Shown: positions 1 through 10,050 of the stretch, piece after piece
Layout of the letters: each line of letters starts with the position of its first letter
How positions within the stretch are numbered: position 1 is the first letter of the stretch
NCBI RefSeq assembly: GCF_001999245.1
Contig: NZ_CP019632.1
Coordinates: forward strand, 1-64,000
Reading direction: 5' to 3'
Length of the DNA: 64,000 bases
Source: Roseibium algicola
Lineage (GTDB): Bacteria; Pseudomonadota; Alphaproteobacteria; Rhizobiales; Stappiaceae
Translations under genes and position numbers: made by a program
The notes under the pieces: model-generated
Seen by the model: the letters and a program-made list of their open reading frames with translations, nothing else
Databases searched by the model: none
Told to the model about the DNA's origin: nothing

Positions 1-90
1 GAAAAGATTATCGATACCGTTTGATATCGCTTTATAGAGTGTTACTGAGCGGTTAAAACTCAGCCCGTTTAGACAAATCAAGGGGTGGTC

Positions 91-1104
91 ATGGTGGCCG
101 TTAAAGGTGGTGAAAGCCGTCGCAGGCTGATCGCCGGGCTCGAGGATTCGCTTGGGAAAGCGATCATGTCGGCACTATCGGAGCATGACGTGGTTGAGAT
201 CATGCTCAACCCGGATGGGCAACTGTTCATCGAGCGCGTTGGTAAGGGCATGGAGCCCTCCGGCGAAATGACGCCCCATGACGCTCAAATCATTATGGGC
301 AAGGTCGCCCATGCGCTCGGCACGGAAATCACCTCCGACAAACCGATCATTTCCGGCGAGCTGCCGATAGGCGGTCATCGTTTTGAGGGTCTTCTGCCAC
401 CGGTCGTTTCCAAGCCGTCCTTCACGATCCGCAAGAAGGCATCGCTCCTCATCCCGCTTTCCAAGTACGTCGAGGATGGCGTGATGACGGACGGCCAGGC
501 CGCCGTGATCCGTGATGCCGTTGCCGGCCGCAAGAACATTCTGGTTTCGGGCGGCACTGGCACCGGCAAAACGACCCTGACGAACGCGATCATTGGCGAA
601 ATGGTTTCAAGCGCTCCGGATCATCGCCTCGTCATTCTGGAAGACACCGCGGAAATCCAGTGTGCGGCCAGGAACGCCGTGATCCTGCACACGTCCGACA
701 CCGTGGACATGCAGCGGCTTCTGAAATCGACCATGCGCTTGCGTCCCGACAGGATCATTGTCGGCGAAGTCCGCGATGGCGCAGCGCTGACGCTGCTCAA
801 GGCATGGAACACGGGCCACCCGGGCGGCATCGCCACGGTTCACTCCGACAATGCCTATACCGCATTGACCCGGCTCGAACAGCTCATCGCGGAAGTCTCT
901 CAGCAGCCAATGCCGCAAGTGATTGCGGAAGCTGTTGACCTGATTGTGTCAGTCGAGCGCTCCCCGGAGAAGGGACGCATCGTTCGGGACATCGTGACCG
1001 TCTCCGGGTTCCGGGACGGCTCCTATGACGTCCACTCAGCCGTCCTACCCAAGTTCCACACTGATGTTTCCAACGAAAGGCAAGGGAACCTCCATGTCGC
1101 GTAA
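91..1104 (+). CDS. trbB: Conjugal transfer ATPase TrbB (VirB11 family)
   Basis: Hexameric secretion ATPase that powers the mating-pair formation machine at the inner membrane. The Walker A motif GGTGTGKTT lies around residues 154-162, followed by the acidic LEDTAEIQ stretch and the [12 protein letters not shown]is-box typical of the VirB11/TrbB family. Length (337 aa) is normal. ATG at 91 is preferred over GTG at 85 because AAGGGG lies a suitable distance upstream of 91 but abuts 85. It is the first gene of an operon in the exact Ti/rhizobial order trbBCDEJKLFGHI; its end overlaps trbC. No luxI-type gene precedes it, unlike Ti plasmids. The 3' third is duplicated at 59274 onward. Confidence 0.95.
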   Translation: MVAVKGGESRRRLIAGLEDSLGKAIMSALSEHDVVEIMLNPDGQLFIERVGKGMEPSGEMTPHDAQIIMGKVAHALGTEITSDKPIISGELPIGGHRFEGLLPPVVSKPSFTIRKKASLLIPLSKYVEDGVMTDGQAAVIRDAVAGRKNILVSGGTGTGKTTLTNAIIGEMVSSAPDHRLVILEDTAEIQCAARNAVILHTSDTVDMQRLLKSTMRLRPDRIIVGEVRDGAALTLLKAWNTGHPGGIATVHSDNAYTALTRLEQLIAEVSQQPMPQVIAEAVDLIVSVERSPEKGRIVRDIVTVSGFRDGSYDVHSAVLPKFHTDVSNERQGNLHVA

Positions 1105-1453
1105 TTTTGCATTTCTTCTCGCCCTCGTGGGGGCCGGACTTATCTTCATTGAACCTGCCTTTGCCTCCGGGGGCGGTTCGCTTCCCTGGGAAGGCCCGCT
1201 TCAGCAGATCCAGGCCTCCATCAACGGTCCCGTCGCTGGCGCCGTTGGCCTGATCGCGGTCGCGATCGCCGGCGGCATGCTGATCTTCGGCGGCGAGCTC
1301 AACGACTTCGCCCGCCGCATGGCCTACGTGGTTCTGGTTCTCGGGATCCTTCTTGGCGCGTCCACGATCGTCGGCCTGTTCGGTTCTTCCGGTGCCTCCA
1401 TCGGCATCGCTCCCGAAGTGGAAGCGGCAACCGTGGACCCGGCTCGTGACTGA
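1094..1453 (+). CDS. trbC: Conjugal pilin precursor TrbC (VirB2 family)
   Basis: Major pilin subunit. The protein starts with a signal peptide ending near AFA-SGGG, then a short hydrophilic loop ([16 protein letters not shown]) and two hydrophobic segments, the normal VirB2/TrbC layout. ATG at 1094 is preceded by AAGGGAACC; upstream in-frame starts lie inside trbB and are unlikely. It overlaps the trbB stop by 11 bases, implying translational coupling. A diverged second copy sits at 59664. The mature hydrophobic core is nearly identical between copies while the signal region varies. Confidence 0.9.
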   Translation: MSRNFAFLLALVGAGLIFIEPAFASGGGSLPWEGPLQQIQASINGPVAGAVGLIAVAIAGGMLIFGGELNDFARRMAYVVLVLGILLGASTIVGLFGSSGASIGIAPEVEAATVDPARD

Positions 1454-1742
1454 TGCGCCGGGCCTCAACAGAGCGCGGATTCATCGCGCTCTTTCACGCC
1501 CGACATTGTTGTTCGGGGCAGACCGGGAGCTGGTGCTCGTGACCGGTCTTGCCTCGGTCATTCTGATTTTCGTGATCCTGAAGCCCTATGCCGCCGTGCT
1601 CGGCGTGGCGATCTGGATCGTGGTGGTTGGCGTGCTGCGGATGATGGCCAAGGCGGACCCGCGGATGCGCGCTGTCTATCTGCGACACGTCAGATACCGC
1701 GCTTACTACCGGCCGACATCCACGCCCTGGCGGAAATACTGA
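1446..1742 (+). CDS. trbD: Conjugal transfer protein TrbD (VirB3 family)
   Basis: Small inner-membrane component (98 aa) that associates with the TrbE ATPase. The GTG start at 1446 overlaps the trbC stop. The N-terminus has the family pattern of a short polar segment, then [19 protein letters not shown], followed by two close membrane segments and a basic tail. Size and position between trbC and trbE support the call. A nearly identical copy lies at 60016-60312. Confidence 0.88.
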   Translation: MTDAPGLNRARIHRALSRPTLLFGADRELVLVTGLASVILIFVILKPYAAVLGVAIWIVVVGVLRMMAKADPRMRAVYLRHVRYRAYYRPTSTPWRKY

Positions 1743-1744
1743 AC

Positions 1745-4180
1745 ATGGTTGCCCTCAAAAGATTCCGGCACGTCGCGCCATCCTTTTCCGACCTGCTCCC
1801 TTACGCCGCGCTGGTCGACAACGGCATCGTGCTCCTCAAGGACGGGGGCCTGATGGCCGGTTGGTATTTTGCCGGGCCGGACAGCGAGAGCTCGACCGCC
1901 TTTGAGCGCAATGAGGTCTCCAGGCAGATCAATTCAATTCTCGCCCGCCTTGGCAATGGCTGGATGATCCAGATGGAAGCGGTTCGCATTCCCTCAACCG
2001 GATATCCGGTCAAGGAAAGCTCGCATTTTCCGGACCCGGTCACCGCCTTGATCGATGATGAGCGCCGACAGCGCTTTGAAGCCGGGGAGGGGCACTTCGA
2101 AAGTCAACACGCCATCATTCTGACTTACCGGCCGCCGGAGAAAAACAAGTCCAAGCTGGTGAAATACATCTATTCGGACGAAGCCAGCCGCAACACGTCT
2201 TTTGCCTCCCGGACGCTTGAGCACTTCAAGACGACGATCCGGGAATTTGAGCAGTATATGGCGAATGTCGTCTCGATCCGGCGTATGGAAACGCACGAGG
2301 TACCGGAAAGGGCAGGGGAGAGGCGCGGCCGCTACGATGACCTGCTGCAGTTTGCCCGCTTCGCGCTGATCGGAGAGAACCATCCGATCCGGCTGCCTGA
2401 CATTGCGATGTATCTCGACTACCTGGTAACGGCGGAATTCCATCACGGTCTCAACCCCATAGTGGACGGCCGCTATGTCGGCGTCGTGGCGATCGACGGG
2501 TTTCCAGCCGAAAGCTGCCCGGGGATCCTGAACGCCCTCGATCTGATGCCGATCACCTATCGCTGGTCGAGCCGGTTCATCTTCCTTGATCCGATCGAGG
2601 CGCGCTCGGTGCTGGAAAAAACGCGCAAGAAGTGGCTGCAGAAGGTACGGCCGCTGATGGACCAGCTCTTCAAGACCAATTCCGGATCGCTCGATCAGGA
2701 CGCCATGGTGATGGTTGGGGAAACCGAGGACGCGATTGCTGAGGCGAACTCGCAACTCGTCGCCTTCGGCCACTACACACCTGTCATCGTCCTCTTCGAC
2801 ACAAACCAGGCGCGGCTTCAAGAGAAGTGCGAGGCGGTGCGCCGGCTCGTTCAGAACGAAGGCTTTGGCGGGCGCATCGAAACCCTGAATACGACCGAAG
2901 CATTCCTGGGAAGTCTGCCCGGTGTTTCCTATGCCAACGTTCGCGAACCGCTGGTCAGCACGCGCAATCTCGCGGATCTGGCACCACTGAATTCCGTATG
3001 GGCCGGATCGCCGGAAGCACCATGCCCCTTTTACCCCGTAGGCTCCCCGCCACTCATGCAGGTGGCGTCAGGTTCGTCGCCGTTCCGGTTCAATCTCCAT
3101 GTCGGCGATCTGGGGCATACGCTGATCTTCGGGCCGACCGGTTCGGGTAAATCGACGCTTCTGGCGCTGATCGCAGCTCAGTTCCGGCGCTATGAAAACG
3201 CGCAAGTCTTTGTCTTCGACAAGGGCAAGTCGATGTATCCGCTGACGCTTGCCGTTGGCGCGGATCACTATGACGTCGGCAAGTCGGAGACGCTTGCCAT
3301 TGCACCGCTCTCTTCACTCGAGGACGACACCGACAAGGCGTTTGCTGCCGAGTGGCTGGAAACCCTGATCGAAATGCAGGGCGTGAAGGTGTTGCCGGAG
3401 CACCGCAACGCGATCACGACGCAGATTGACTTGATGTCAAAGTCGCAGCGCCGGTCGCTGACCGACTTCGTGTCGGGTGTCCAGAACCGAGAGATCAAGG
3501 ACGCGCTGCAATATTACACGGTGGACGGTCCCATGGGTTCGCTCCTCGATGCGGAAACGGATGGCTTGTCACTCTCGAACTTCCAGACCTTCGAGATCGA
3601 GGAGCTGATGAACATGGGCGACCGGAACCTGATCCCGGTCCTGCTGTATCTGTTCCGCCGGATCGAAAAGCGCCTGACCGGTGAACCGAGTCTGCTCATT
3701 CTGGATGAAGCCTGGCTGATGCTCGGTCACCCAGTCTTTCGCGACAAGATCCGGGAATGGCTGAAAGTGCTGCGCAAGGCCAACTGCGCGGTGGTCCTGG
3801 CAACGCAATCGATCTCGGATGCCGACAGATCCGGCATCATCGACGTTCTGAAGGAAAGCTGTCCGACAAAGGTTTGTCTTCCCAACGGGGAGGCGAGGGT
3901 TTCCGGAACGCGCGCGTTTTACGAAAAGCTCGGCTTCAACGAGCAGCAGATTGAAATCATCGCCTCCGCGATCCCGAAGCGCGAGTACTACGTCACGTCT
4001 CCGGACGGGCGCCGGCTCTTCGACATGGCGCTCGGCCCGATCACGCTGTGCTTCGTCGGGGCGTCCGCCAAGGAAGATCTCAAGCGCATCGAAGACCTTC
4101 ACCTTCACTACGGCGACAAATGGCCCACTGAGTGGCTCAAACAAAGAGGAATTGCCAATGCCGAACAGCTTCTTGGCTAG
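1745..4180 (+). CDS. trbE: Conjugal transfer ATPase TrbE (VirB4 family)
   Basis: Large cytoplasmic/inner-membrane ATPase of the mating-pair apparatus. 811 aa, normal for TrbE. Walker A GPTGSGKST at about residues 463-471, Walker B LLILDEAWLML with D654-E655, and an ATQS segment typical of VirB4 after Walker B. It starts two bases after the trbD stop, and its end overlaps trbJ by 23 bases. The first 21 codons are duplicated at 60315, where they are fused to another gene. Confidence 0.95.
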   Translation: MVALKRFRHVAPSFSDLLPYAALVDNGIVLLKDGGLMAGWYFAGPDSESSTAFERNEVSRQINSILARLGNGWMIQMEAVRIPSTGYPVKESSHFPDPVTALIDDERRQRFEAGEGHFESQHAIILTYRPPEKNKSKLVKYIYSDEASRNTSFASRTLEHFKTTIREFEQYMANVVSIRRMETHEVPERAGERRGRYDDLLQFARFALIGENHPIRLPDIAMYLDYLVTAEFHHGLNPIVDGRYVGVVAIDGFPAESCPGILNALDLMPITYRWSSRFIFLDPIEARSVLEKTRKKWLQKVRPLMDQLFKTNSGSLDQDAMVMVGETEDAIAEANSQLVAFGHYTPVIVLFDTNQARLQEKCEAVRRLVQNEGFGGRIETLNTTEAFLGSLPGVSYANVREPLVSTRNLADLAPLNSVWAGSPEAPCPFYPVGSPPLMQVASGSSPFRFNLHVGDLGHTLIFGPTGSGKSTLLALIAAQFRRYENAQVFVFDKGKSMYPLTLAVGADHYDVGKSETLAIAPLSSLEDDTDKAFAAEWLETLIEMQGVKVLPEHRNAITTQIDLMSKSQRRSLTDFVSGVQNREIKDALQYYTVDGPMGSLLDAETDGLSLSNFQTFEIEELMNMGDRNLIPVLLYLFRRIEKRLTGEPSLLILDEAWLMLGHPVFRDKIREWLKVLRKANCAVVLATQSISDADRSGIIDVLKESCPTKVCLPNGEARVSGTRAFYEKLGFNEQQIEIIASAIPKREYYVTSPDGRRLFDMALGPITLCFVGASAKEDLKRIEDLHLHYGDKWPTEWLKQRGIANAEQLLG

Positions 4181-4949
4181 ATCGCTCGCCAGCGTTCTTT
4201 GTGTGATCGGAATTGCAGGACCGGTCCAGGCTGGTGGCGCGGTCACCGGTGCGACCGAGTTCACCCAGATCCTCAACAACAGCGAGCTTATAGCCCTCGG
4301 CGGTCAGAACGCCGAGCAGATTGCCAATCAGGTGCAGCAGATCGGCAACCAGATCCAGATGATCGAAAATCAGATCTCCATCTACGAGAACATGCTGCAG
4401 AACACGCTCTCCCTGCCGATGCAGGTTTGGGGCGAGGTCGAACAGAACCTCGGCCAACTGCAGAGCCTGGTTCAGAAGGGTCAGGCGATGGCCTTCTCAA
4501 TGGGCAATCTGGACGACACGCTGAAACAGCGGTTCCAGAGCTACGCCGACTTCGCGAAGAACGGCCTGCCGGACGGGCAGTCGTTTTCGACCATGTACCA
4601 AAGTTGGTCGGATACCAACCGCGATACCATCTCCTCGACCTTGAAAGCGGCCGGATACACCTCGGACCAGTTCGCGACCGAAGAGGCCACCATGCGTCAG
4701 CTCCGGCAGCATTCTCAGTCGGCCGCGGGCCAAAAGCAGGCCCTGCAGGTGGGTCATGAGATTGCAGCCCAGCAAGTCGAGCAGATGCAGAAGCTTCGGG
4801 GTCTGGTCTCTCAGCAGATGACCATGATGGGAACCTGGTACCAGTCCGAACAGACGGCACGCGATCACACGAAAGCAGCCTCAGATCAGTTTTTCAAAAA
4901 CCCGAACGTCTCTTCTGGGAATGGGCAAGACTTCAAACCTCAGTGGTAA
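4158..4949 (+). CDS. trbJ: Conjugal transfer protein TrbJ (VirB5-like)
   Basis: Periplasmic, probably pilus-associated component. 263 aa with a cleavable signal peptide ending near VQA-GGA, followed by a long Gln/Asn-rich coiled-coil region. ATG at 4158 follows AAAGAGGA and gives a clean signal peptide, so the longer upstream reading is rejected. The extreme C-terminus ends GNGQDFKPQW, which is also the C-terminus of the small gene just downstream. Confidence 0.87.
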   Translation: MPNSFLARSLASVLCVIGIAGPVQAGGAVTGATEFTQILNNSELIALGGQNAEQIANQVQQIGNQIQMIENQISIYENMLQNTLSLPMQVWGEVEQNLGQLQSLVQKGQAMAFSMGNLDDTLKQRFQSYADFAKNGLPDGQSFSTMYQSWSDTNRDTISSTLKAAGYTSDQFATEEATMRQLRQHSQSAAGQKQALQVGHEIAAQQVEQMQKLRGLVSQQMTMMGTWYQSEQTARDHTKAASDQFFKNPNVSSGNGQDFKPQW

Positions 4950-4953
4950 ACAT

Positions 4954-5196
4954 ATGACATTCAAACTTCCCATCGTCGTGTTAATCGCGCTCCTCGCAGC
5001 TGTCGCCGGGGCGGGCACAACATACGTGATCGTACCGAAAACCGATCCCGAAGTTGCGGAACTGCTGAGACGCCAAGTTGAGTTGGCGGAAGAAGCAAAA
5101 GCAAAGCGTGAAGCCTCCCAGAAGGCCGCCAAAGAGTTCTTCAAGGCGCCTGATATTGAACCGGGCAACGGGCAGGATTTCAAACCTCAGTGGTAA
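4954..5196 (+). CDS. trbK: Small membrane/periplasmic protein in the trbK (entry exclusion) position
   Basis: 80-aa protein lying between trbJ and trbL, where Ti and IncP operons encode the entry-exclusion protein TrbK. It has one N-terminal hydrophobic segment and a charged helix rich in Glu/Lys/Ala. It lacks the lipobox cysteine of classical IncP TrbK. The last ten residues, GNGQDFKPQW, are identical to the end of TrbJ. The position supports the TrbK name; sequence identity to TrbK is not obvious. Start ATG at 4954 lies five bases after the trbJ stop. Confidence 0.65.
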   Translation: MTFKLPIVVLIALLAAVAGAGTTYVIVPKTDPEVAELLRRQVELAEEAKAKREASQKAAKEFFKAPDIEPGNGQDFKPQW

Positions 5197-5216
5197 GTAA
5201 GTAGGGGGCTGTGGCT

Positions 5217-6434
5217 ATGGCCAGGAGGAAGTTCGGACCGCTTTTTGGAACACTCATTTTGGGAATGGTGTTCGCAAGCATATTTGCCTCGACTGGATTT
5301 GCTCAGAGCGGCGGTGCGCTGGATACTGTTCAAAACAGTTTGGCAAACGCCGCCAAGAGCTGGGAGTCCACGCTCATAAGCGGCGCAACGTCTCTCTTCT
5401 GGCTGCTAGCCACTATCGAGATCGGCTTGGCGGCTGTCTGGCTTGGCGTGAACGCTGCCTCTCTGGAGGTCTGGGCGACAGAATTGGTCAAACGGATCAT
5501 TTTTATCGGCTTTTTCGCATTCGTACTGACTCAAGGCCCACAGCTAGCAAAGGACATCGTTGATAGCCTTTGGGGGATCGGAAGCGGAAGTGTCTCGGGT
5601 AAACTCTCCCCAGCGGACCTCTTCGATACAGGTTTGCAGGTCAACGGCATCCTGAATGAGCAAATTCAAAATCTGGATTGGACTGCCATTGCGCAAGCGT
5701 TGATGCTTGCCGGCTCCGGCCTCATCGTTCTCCTTTGCATGGCGTTGTTTGCGGCAGTTTTGCTCTCTGTCATCGTGGAAATGTACATCGGGCTTATCGC
5801 CGGCATGATCATGCTCGGTTTGGGTGGTTCGTCCTACACCAAAGACTTTGCTGTTCGTTATCTGATCTACGCGTTCAGCATCGGCATGAAATTGATGGCC
5901 CTCAGCATCATCGCCAAAACAGGTTCAACTCTTTTGACGAACCTCGCGGCGGATCCGACGATGACGACAACCGCATCCGGTCCCGGAATGCTGGCTGCAA
6001 TAGCTTTGGCGATGTTCGCGCTTTCAATCTTCGTTCCGAATATTGTCCAGGGCGTGGTTCAAGGCGTGTCTGCCGGCAGCGGGATGGAGGTCATTAGAAC
6101 GGGCCAAGGGACATCCTATTACGCTGGCGCGGCGTTTCGGCAAACCGCCAGTGTGGCAGGAGGAATTGCCGGAGCCGGGATCGGTGCCGCCGGAATAGCA
6201 TCCGGTTCTTATCAAGCTGGAAGAGCCGCGTCCGATGCCGGGCACTCGCCAGCCCGCAGTGTTGCCGCTGCATTTGGCACAGGCGGAAAAGCCCTAGCCT
6301 CTGCTGCCGCGGATAAGTTGACCGGAGCGCCGAGTGCTCACGGGTCTTCAACGCTAGGTCTCGCCAATCACAAGCTGAAGCAATCCCTTCCAAACAAACC
6401 AACTGGCGGCGGGTCTTCGCCCAAATCCTCCTGA
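5217..6434 (+). CDS. trbL: Conjugal transfer protein TrbL (VirB6-like)
   Basis: Polytopic inner-membrane channel component. About 405 aa with a signal-like N-terminus, five to six hydrophobic segments in the first 290 residues, and an Ala/Gly/Ser-rich low-complexity tail characteristic of TrbL. ATG at 5217 is chosen over GTG at 5211 because the GTAGGGGG Shine-Dalgarno is correctly spaced from 5217. It follows the small trbK-position gene and precedes trbF, as expected. Confidence 0.9.
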   Translation: MARRKFGPLFGTLILGMVFASIFASTGFAQSGGALDTVQNSLANAAKSWESTLISGATSLFWLLATIEIGLAAVWLGVNAASLEVWATELVKRIIFIGFFAFVLTQGPQLAKDIVDSLWGIGSGSVSGKLSPADLFDTGLQVNGILNEQIQNLDWTAIAQALMLAGSGLIVLLCMALFAAVLLSVIVEMYIGLIAGMIMLGLGGSSYTKDFAVRYLIYAFSIGMKLMALSIIAKTGSTLLTNLAADPTMTTTASGPGMLAAIALAMFALSIFVPNIVQGVVQGVSAGSGMEVIRTGQGTSYYAGAAFRQTASVAGGIAGAGIGAAGIASGSYQAGRAASDAGHSPARSVAAAFGTGGKALASAAADKLTGAPSAHGSSTLGLANHKLKQSLPNKPTGGGSSPKSS

Positions 6435-6449
6435 GCAATAGGCACCTAG

Positions 6450-7112
6450 ATGGCAAAACACACTCCAATCGATAATCCCTATCTTGCCGCTCGGATGGAA
6501 TGGAACGAGCGCTACGGATCGTACGTACGCACCGCTCGCGTTTGGCAGGGTATCGGCCTGCTCGCTATGGCGATGGCGATCATCGGCTTTGGGTTCGCGC
6601 TCTACCAGAGCACGCAGGTCAAGCTCGTTCCTTATATCGTCGAGGTGGACAAGCTCGGCACACCCGCGATCGGTGGTTTCCCTGCTCAGATCGAATACGC
6701 CGATGAGCGCGTTGTCCGTTCCATGCTCGGAGCCTGGATCACTAATTTCCGCTCTGTCACCCCGGACACGGTTGTCGCCAAGGGATACATCGACCGGGTT
6801 TACGCGATGCTGCGGCAGACGGACGTTGCCACCCAGAAGGTCAACAACTTCTACCGGACGAACTCTCCATTCGATCGCGCACAGTCCCGAACCGTGTCCG
6901 TCGAGGTGACAAGTATCGTCCCGCTCTCCAATCAATCTTATCAAATCGATTGGACGGAGATCGAACGGGACAGGAAGGGCAAAGAGCTTCAGACGAAGCG
7001 CTGGCGCGGAGTTGCAGCCGTGACCCTATCGCCACCACAGGACGAAGCTATCATCAGGCTAAATCCAATCGGTCTTTACCTAAAGGACTTCGATTGGACC
7101 GCGCAATTGTAA
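6450..7112 (+). CDS. trbF: Conjugal transfer protein TrbF (VirB8-like)
   Basis: Bitopic inner-membrane assembly factor. 220 aa with the family signature near the start ([15 protein letters not shown]), one membrane segment around residues 35-52, and a periplasmic NTF2-like VirB8 domain behind it ([11 protein letters not shown], then [13 protein letters not shown]). Length and operon position match TrbF. Confidence 0.93.
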   Translation: MAKHTPIDNPYLAARMEWNERYGSYVRTARVWQGIGLLAMAMAIIGFGFALYQSTQVKLVPYIVEVDKLGTPAIGGFPAQIEYADERVVRSMLGAWITNFRSVTPDTVVAKGYIDRVYAMLRQTDVATQKVNNFYRTNSPFDRAQSRTVSVEVTSIVPLSNQSYQIDWTEIERDRKGKELQTKRWRGVAAVTLSPPQDEAIIRLNPIGLYLKDFDWTAQL

Positions 7113-7141
7113 GCTAATCACACGCTCAGAGAGTGAAAGTT

Positions 7142-7975
7142 ATGTTCCAGAAAATCAGACCGCACGCGGGCGTGTGCATGTTCGCGGCCGCGGCCGCCGT
7201 CATCGCCCTACCTGTTCAAGCATTGGCTGCCGACTACACGGCAAAGGAGCTGCGCGCCCTCGGGCTTTCGAGCGACTGGCGTAATGGCCGAGGCGTGATT
7301 ACCAAAGGTCCGGACGGCAAGGTCATCTATCTCTATGGCCAGGTCCAGCCAACAGTGGTTTGCGCTCCCTTGCAGGTCTGCGACGTGGAGCTACAGCCTG
7401 GGGAAGCTGTTCGCAACGTCATGGTCGGGGACACTGTTCGCTGGAAGGTGGATCCGGCAACATCGGGGGGACCGGGCGGAAACTCGGTTCACCTGATCAT
7501 CAAGCCGACAGAACCCGGGCTTGTCACATCCATGGTGGTGACGACATCGAGGCGCACCTACCAGATCAAGCTTCAAAGCGACAGTCACCGTTACATGGCC
7601 CGGGTGGGCTTCGATTACCCTGAAGACATCCAGGCGAAATTCGAAGCGGCCAATCGCCAGCTTGAGGCAAGCATCATCCCCGGCGCCGGCGTCCCGGCTG
7701 AAAACCTGGACTTCAAATATCACGTTCACGGGCAAGCCCGCTGGCGGCCGACACGTGTCTATTCGGACGGCACCAAAACTTACATCCAGTTTCCCTCAGG
7801 AATGGCGTCCGGGGATGCACCGGTTCTTTACATCACCTCCGGGGGACAGAACCAGATCGTCAACTATCGCCTGAAGGGCAGCCTCATGATCGTGGATTAC
7901 ACGATCGACCAGGCGGTACTCGTGTCCGGTGTTGGTTACAGCCAACAAAAAGTTCGCATCAACAGGGGAGGCTGA
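7142..7975 (+). CDS. trbG: Conjugal transfer protein TrbG (VirB9-like)
   Basis: Periplasmic/outer-membrane core-complex protein. Signal peptide ends near ALA-ADY. The middle holds the VirB9-type beta segment ([19 protein letters not shown] with C-x4-C) and the C-terminal [20 protein letters not shown] segment. Either GTG at 7133 or ATG at 7142 is possible; the ATG gives the more usual length of about 277 aa. Confidence 0.92.
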   Translation: MFQKIRPHAGVCMFAAAAAVIALPVQALAADYTAKELRALGLSSDWRNGRGVITKGPDGKVIYLYGQVQPTVVCAPLQVCDVELQPGEAVRNVMVGDTVRWKVDPATSGGPGGNSVHLIIKPTEPGLVTSMVVTTSRRTYQIKLQSDSHRYMARVGFDYPEDIQAKFEAANRQLEASIIPGAGVPAENLDFKYHVHGQARWRPTRVYSDGTKTYIQFPSGMASGDAPVLYITSGGQNQIVNYRLKGSLMIVDYTIDQAVLVSGVGYSQQKVRINRGG

Positions 7976-7977
7976 TC

Positions 7978-8442
7978 ATGTTGCACACACGCCGCTCAAT
8001 TTTGAAAGCCATCGGCATTTCGGCGCTGATAACACCCATGGCAGGCTGCATGACGCAAAGTGGCTGGTTCAACCCGACAACAAGCGTTGATGCTGCCAAT
8101 CTGTCGCCTTCAGCCGCAAGCATCGTCGCCGGCGACATGGTTGCGAAACTCTCTGAACATGTCGGAGCTGGAACGGGCACCATCTTCCTCAAGGCTGACA
8201 ATTCCCAGTTCGGGCTTGCCCTCGAAAGTTCACTACGCGGATGGGGTTACGCGGTCGCGGAGGCCGACCAACAGCCATCGGGCGACACGATCATTCCCTT
8301 GGCTTACACGGTCGATTCCGATGCCGGGCAGATCTTCGTTCGCCTCACCACGCCAACTGTCGAGTTGGCACGGACCTATCAGGCAACGGCGGCCGGCGCG
8401 TCTCCGACGAGCCCTGTCTCCGTGCTGACGCGCACAGCGTAA
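7978..8442 (+). CDS. trbH: Conjugal transfer lipoprotein TrbH
   Basis: 154-aa predicted lipoprotein: hydrophobic N-terminus followed by the lipobox MAGC (cysteine near residue 24). TrbH is a VirB7-like accessory lipoprotein in Ti-type trb operons. It begins two bases after the trbG stop and is followed by trbI after 12 bases. Family identity rests mainly on position and the lipobox. Confidence 0.82.
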   Translation: MLHTRRSILKAIGISALITPMAGCMTQSGWFNPTTSVDAANLSPSAASIVAGDMVAKLSEHVGAGTGTIFLKADNSQFGLALESSLRGWGYAVAEADQQPSGDTIIPLAYTVDSDAGQIFVRLTTPTVELARTYQATAAGASPTSPVSVLTRTA

Positions 8443-8454
8443 GGGCCACCCTAT

Positions 8455-9798
8455 ATGAGCAATTCGGATTCCAATGTGCATCTGGCGGGTGACGACATTC
8501 GCGCCGACGATGAAGCTCCCAAGATACGTCGCTTAAACCGGCTGCCGATATTTCTATTCATCGGGCTCGTTGTCGTTTTCGGTGTTGTGATCATCTATGG
8601 CCTCGCGAACCGTGGCATCACGTCGGGCGGCAGTATTGTCGAGGATGGTGGTGGCACGCCGGCAAGCGGTTTTGCGGACCAACTCAAGGCCGGCATCAGC
8701 AACGGCGTTATCGATCCGCCAGGGCAACCGATCACGCCGGTTCGGCCGGAACCAGTTGAAGTTGCCAAACCGGAAATCGTGCAAGCGCAGAAGCCGTATA
8801 GCAATCCGTTTCAGCAGCAGCCCGTCTCATCGGACGCGGTGATCGAACCGCAGGAAACGGAGATAGATTGGCGCGAAAGGATGAAACGCCGCAACGAAGA
8901 GCAGGAAATGCAGGAATTGCAGCGCCAACGGATGAAGCGCCTGCAATCCATTGACGCGGCTTACGACAGTCCAATCGTCGTGAACATCGATGAACTGGAG
9001 GGGCAGGGGCAGGGATCGCAGACCACCCAGGGCAATCAGACAGGAAACGGGGCGTTTACGCGCAGCCCGTCTTCTCCTGATCTTCTATCCGCAGCCCTGC
9101 AGGCGGCTCAAGGCGGGGCTGCTAATGCCGATCCCAACGGACAATTCGGTAAACAGGATTTCTTCAATCAGGACATTTCGGAAGCCGGATATCTCGCGAA
9201 CCGCGTTGTTCCGCAGCAGTCACCCTATGAATTGAAACGCGGCTCGGTGATCCCGGCAACGCTCATCACCGGCATTAATTCGGACCTTCCCGGCCGGATC
9301 ACCGGCCAGGTCAGACAGAACGTCTATGATAGCGCAACCGGCCATCTGCTTTTGATCCCTCAAGGAACCAAACTGTTCGGCCGGTATGATTCCGATGTGT
9401 CGTTCGGTCAGAAGCGCGTGCTCGTCGTCTGGACAGATATCATCTTCCCAAATGGAGCTACTTTGCAGATCGGCTCCATGGGGGGCGTTGACGGCGAAGG
9501 TTATGGCGGTTTCAAGGACAAGGTGAACAACCATTACCTGCGCACCTTTGGGTCCGCAGCGCTTCTCGCAATTATCGGAACTGGAATTGATATGGCTGTT
9601 CCGGAGAGCTCTACGCTTTCCACCCAGGACACGGCCTCAGATGCCGCCCGCCGCAACTTCGCGGAAGTGTTCGGCCGGGTGGTGGAGCGGACCATCAACA
9701 AGAACCTCGATGTCCAGCCGACACTTCAGATCCGGCCGGGATACAATTTTAATATTCTGGTCGATCAGGACATCATCTTTCCGGGATCGTATGGCTGA
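8455..9798 (+). CDS. trbI: Conjugal transfer protein TrbI (VirB10-like)
   Basis: Core-complex protein spanning both membranes. 447 aa: cytoplasmic N-tail, one membrane segment (about residues 28-47), a Pro/Gln-rich periplasmic linker with a charged helix, and the C-terminal VirB10 domain (YELKRGSVIPATLITGINSDLPG; LIPQGTKLFGRYDS; RPGYNFNILVDQDI). It is the last gene of the trb operon. Confidence 0.95.
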   Translation: MSNSDSNVHLAGDDIRADDEAPKIRRLNRLPIFLFIGLVVVFGVVIIYGLANRGITSGGSIVEDGGGTPASGFADQLKAGISNGVIDPPGQPITPVRPEPVEVAKPEIVQAQKPYSNPFQQQPVSSDAVIEPQETEIDWRERMKRRNEEQEMQELQRQRMKRLQSIDAAYDSPIVVNIDELEGQGQGSQTTQGNQTGNGAFTRSPSSPDLLSAALQAAQGGAANADPNGQFGKQDFFNQDISEAGYLANRVVPQQSPYELKRGSVIPATLITGINSDLPGRITGQVRQNVYDSATGHLLLIPQGTKLFGRYDSDVSFGQKRVLVVWTDIIFPNGATLQIGSMGGVDGEGYGGFKDKVNNHYLRTFGSAALLAIIGTGIDMAVPESSTLSTQDTASDAARRNFAEVFGRVVERTINKNLDVQPTLQIRPGYNFNILVDQDIIFPGSYG

Positions 9799-9800
9799 CT

Positions 9801-9968
9801 ATGCTGGAATACAGGAAGGCAATTGAATTAGCGGCCAGAACAAGATTTGCCAAAAATCCTGCGCTTAGTTGGAACGAACTTCGAGCAATCGATTTGACCA
9901 GTCTGATTTTCACGACCTGCTACAGCGACAGTCTTTATTTAAGAAGAAACTCGCACAGGCTTATTTGA
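9801..9968 (+). CDS. Small ORF after trbI, function unknown
   Basis: A 55-codon ORF begins two bases after the trbI stop (ATG at 9801). The product starts MLEYRKAIELAARTRF and is basic, with no recognised motif. Tight spacing to trbI is the only argument for coding. It could equally be the remnant of a gene cut off where the mercury module begins. From 9969 to 10050 nothing recognisable was seen. Confidence 0.3.
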   Translation: MLEYRKAIELAARTRFAKNPALSWNELRAIDLTSLIFTTCYSDSLYLRRNSHRLI

Positions 9969-10050
9969 GCACCGCGTTTGTCAGGTGCAAACAGCCGGCA
10001 CAGCCCCCGGGGCGAGCAACTTAGCGGGACAGTCAATCACCCAATAGGTA

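Larger units (their letters stand above)
704..1807 (+). repeat. 1.1-kb direct repeat, copy 1
   Basis: This segment (3' end of trbB, all of trbC and trbD, first codons of trbE) recurs at 59274-60377 in the same orientation. The offset is a constant 58570 bases at both ends, so there is no net indel. The copies differ by scattered substitutions, most visibly in the TrbC signal-peptide region. Confidence 0.93.
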
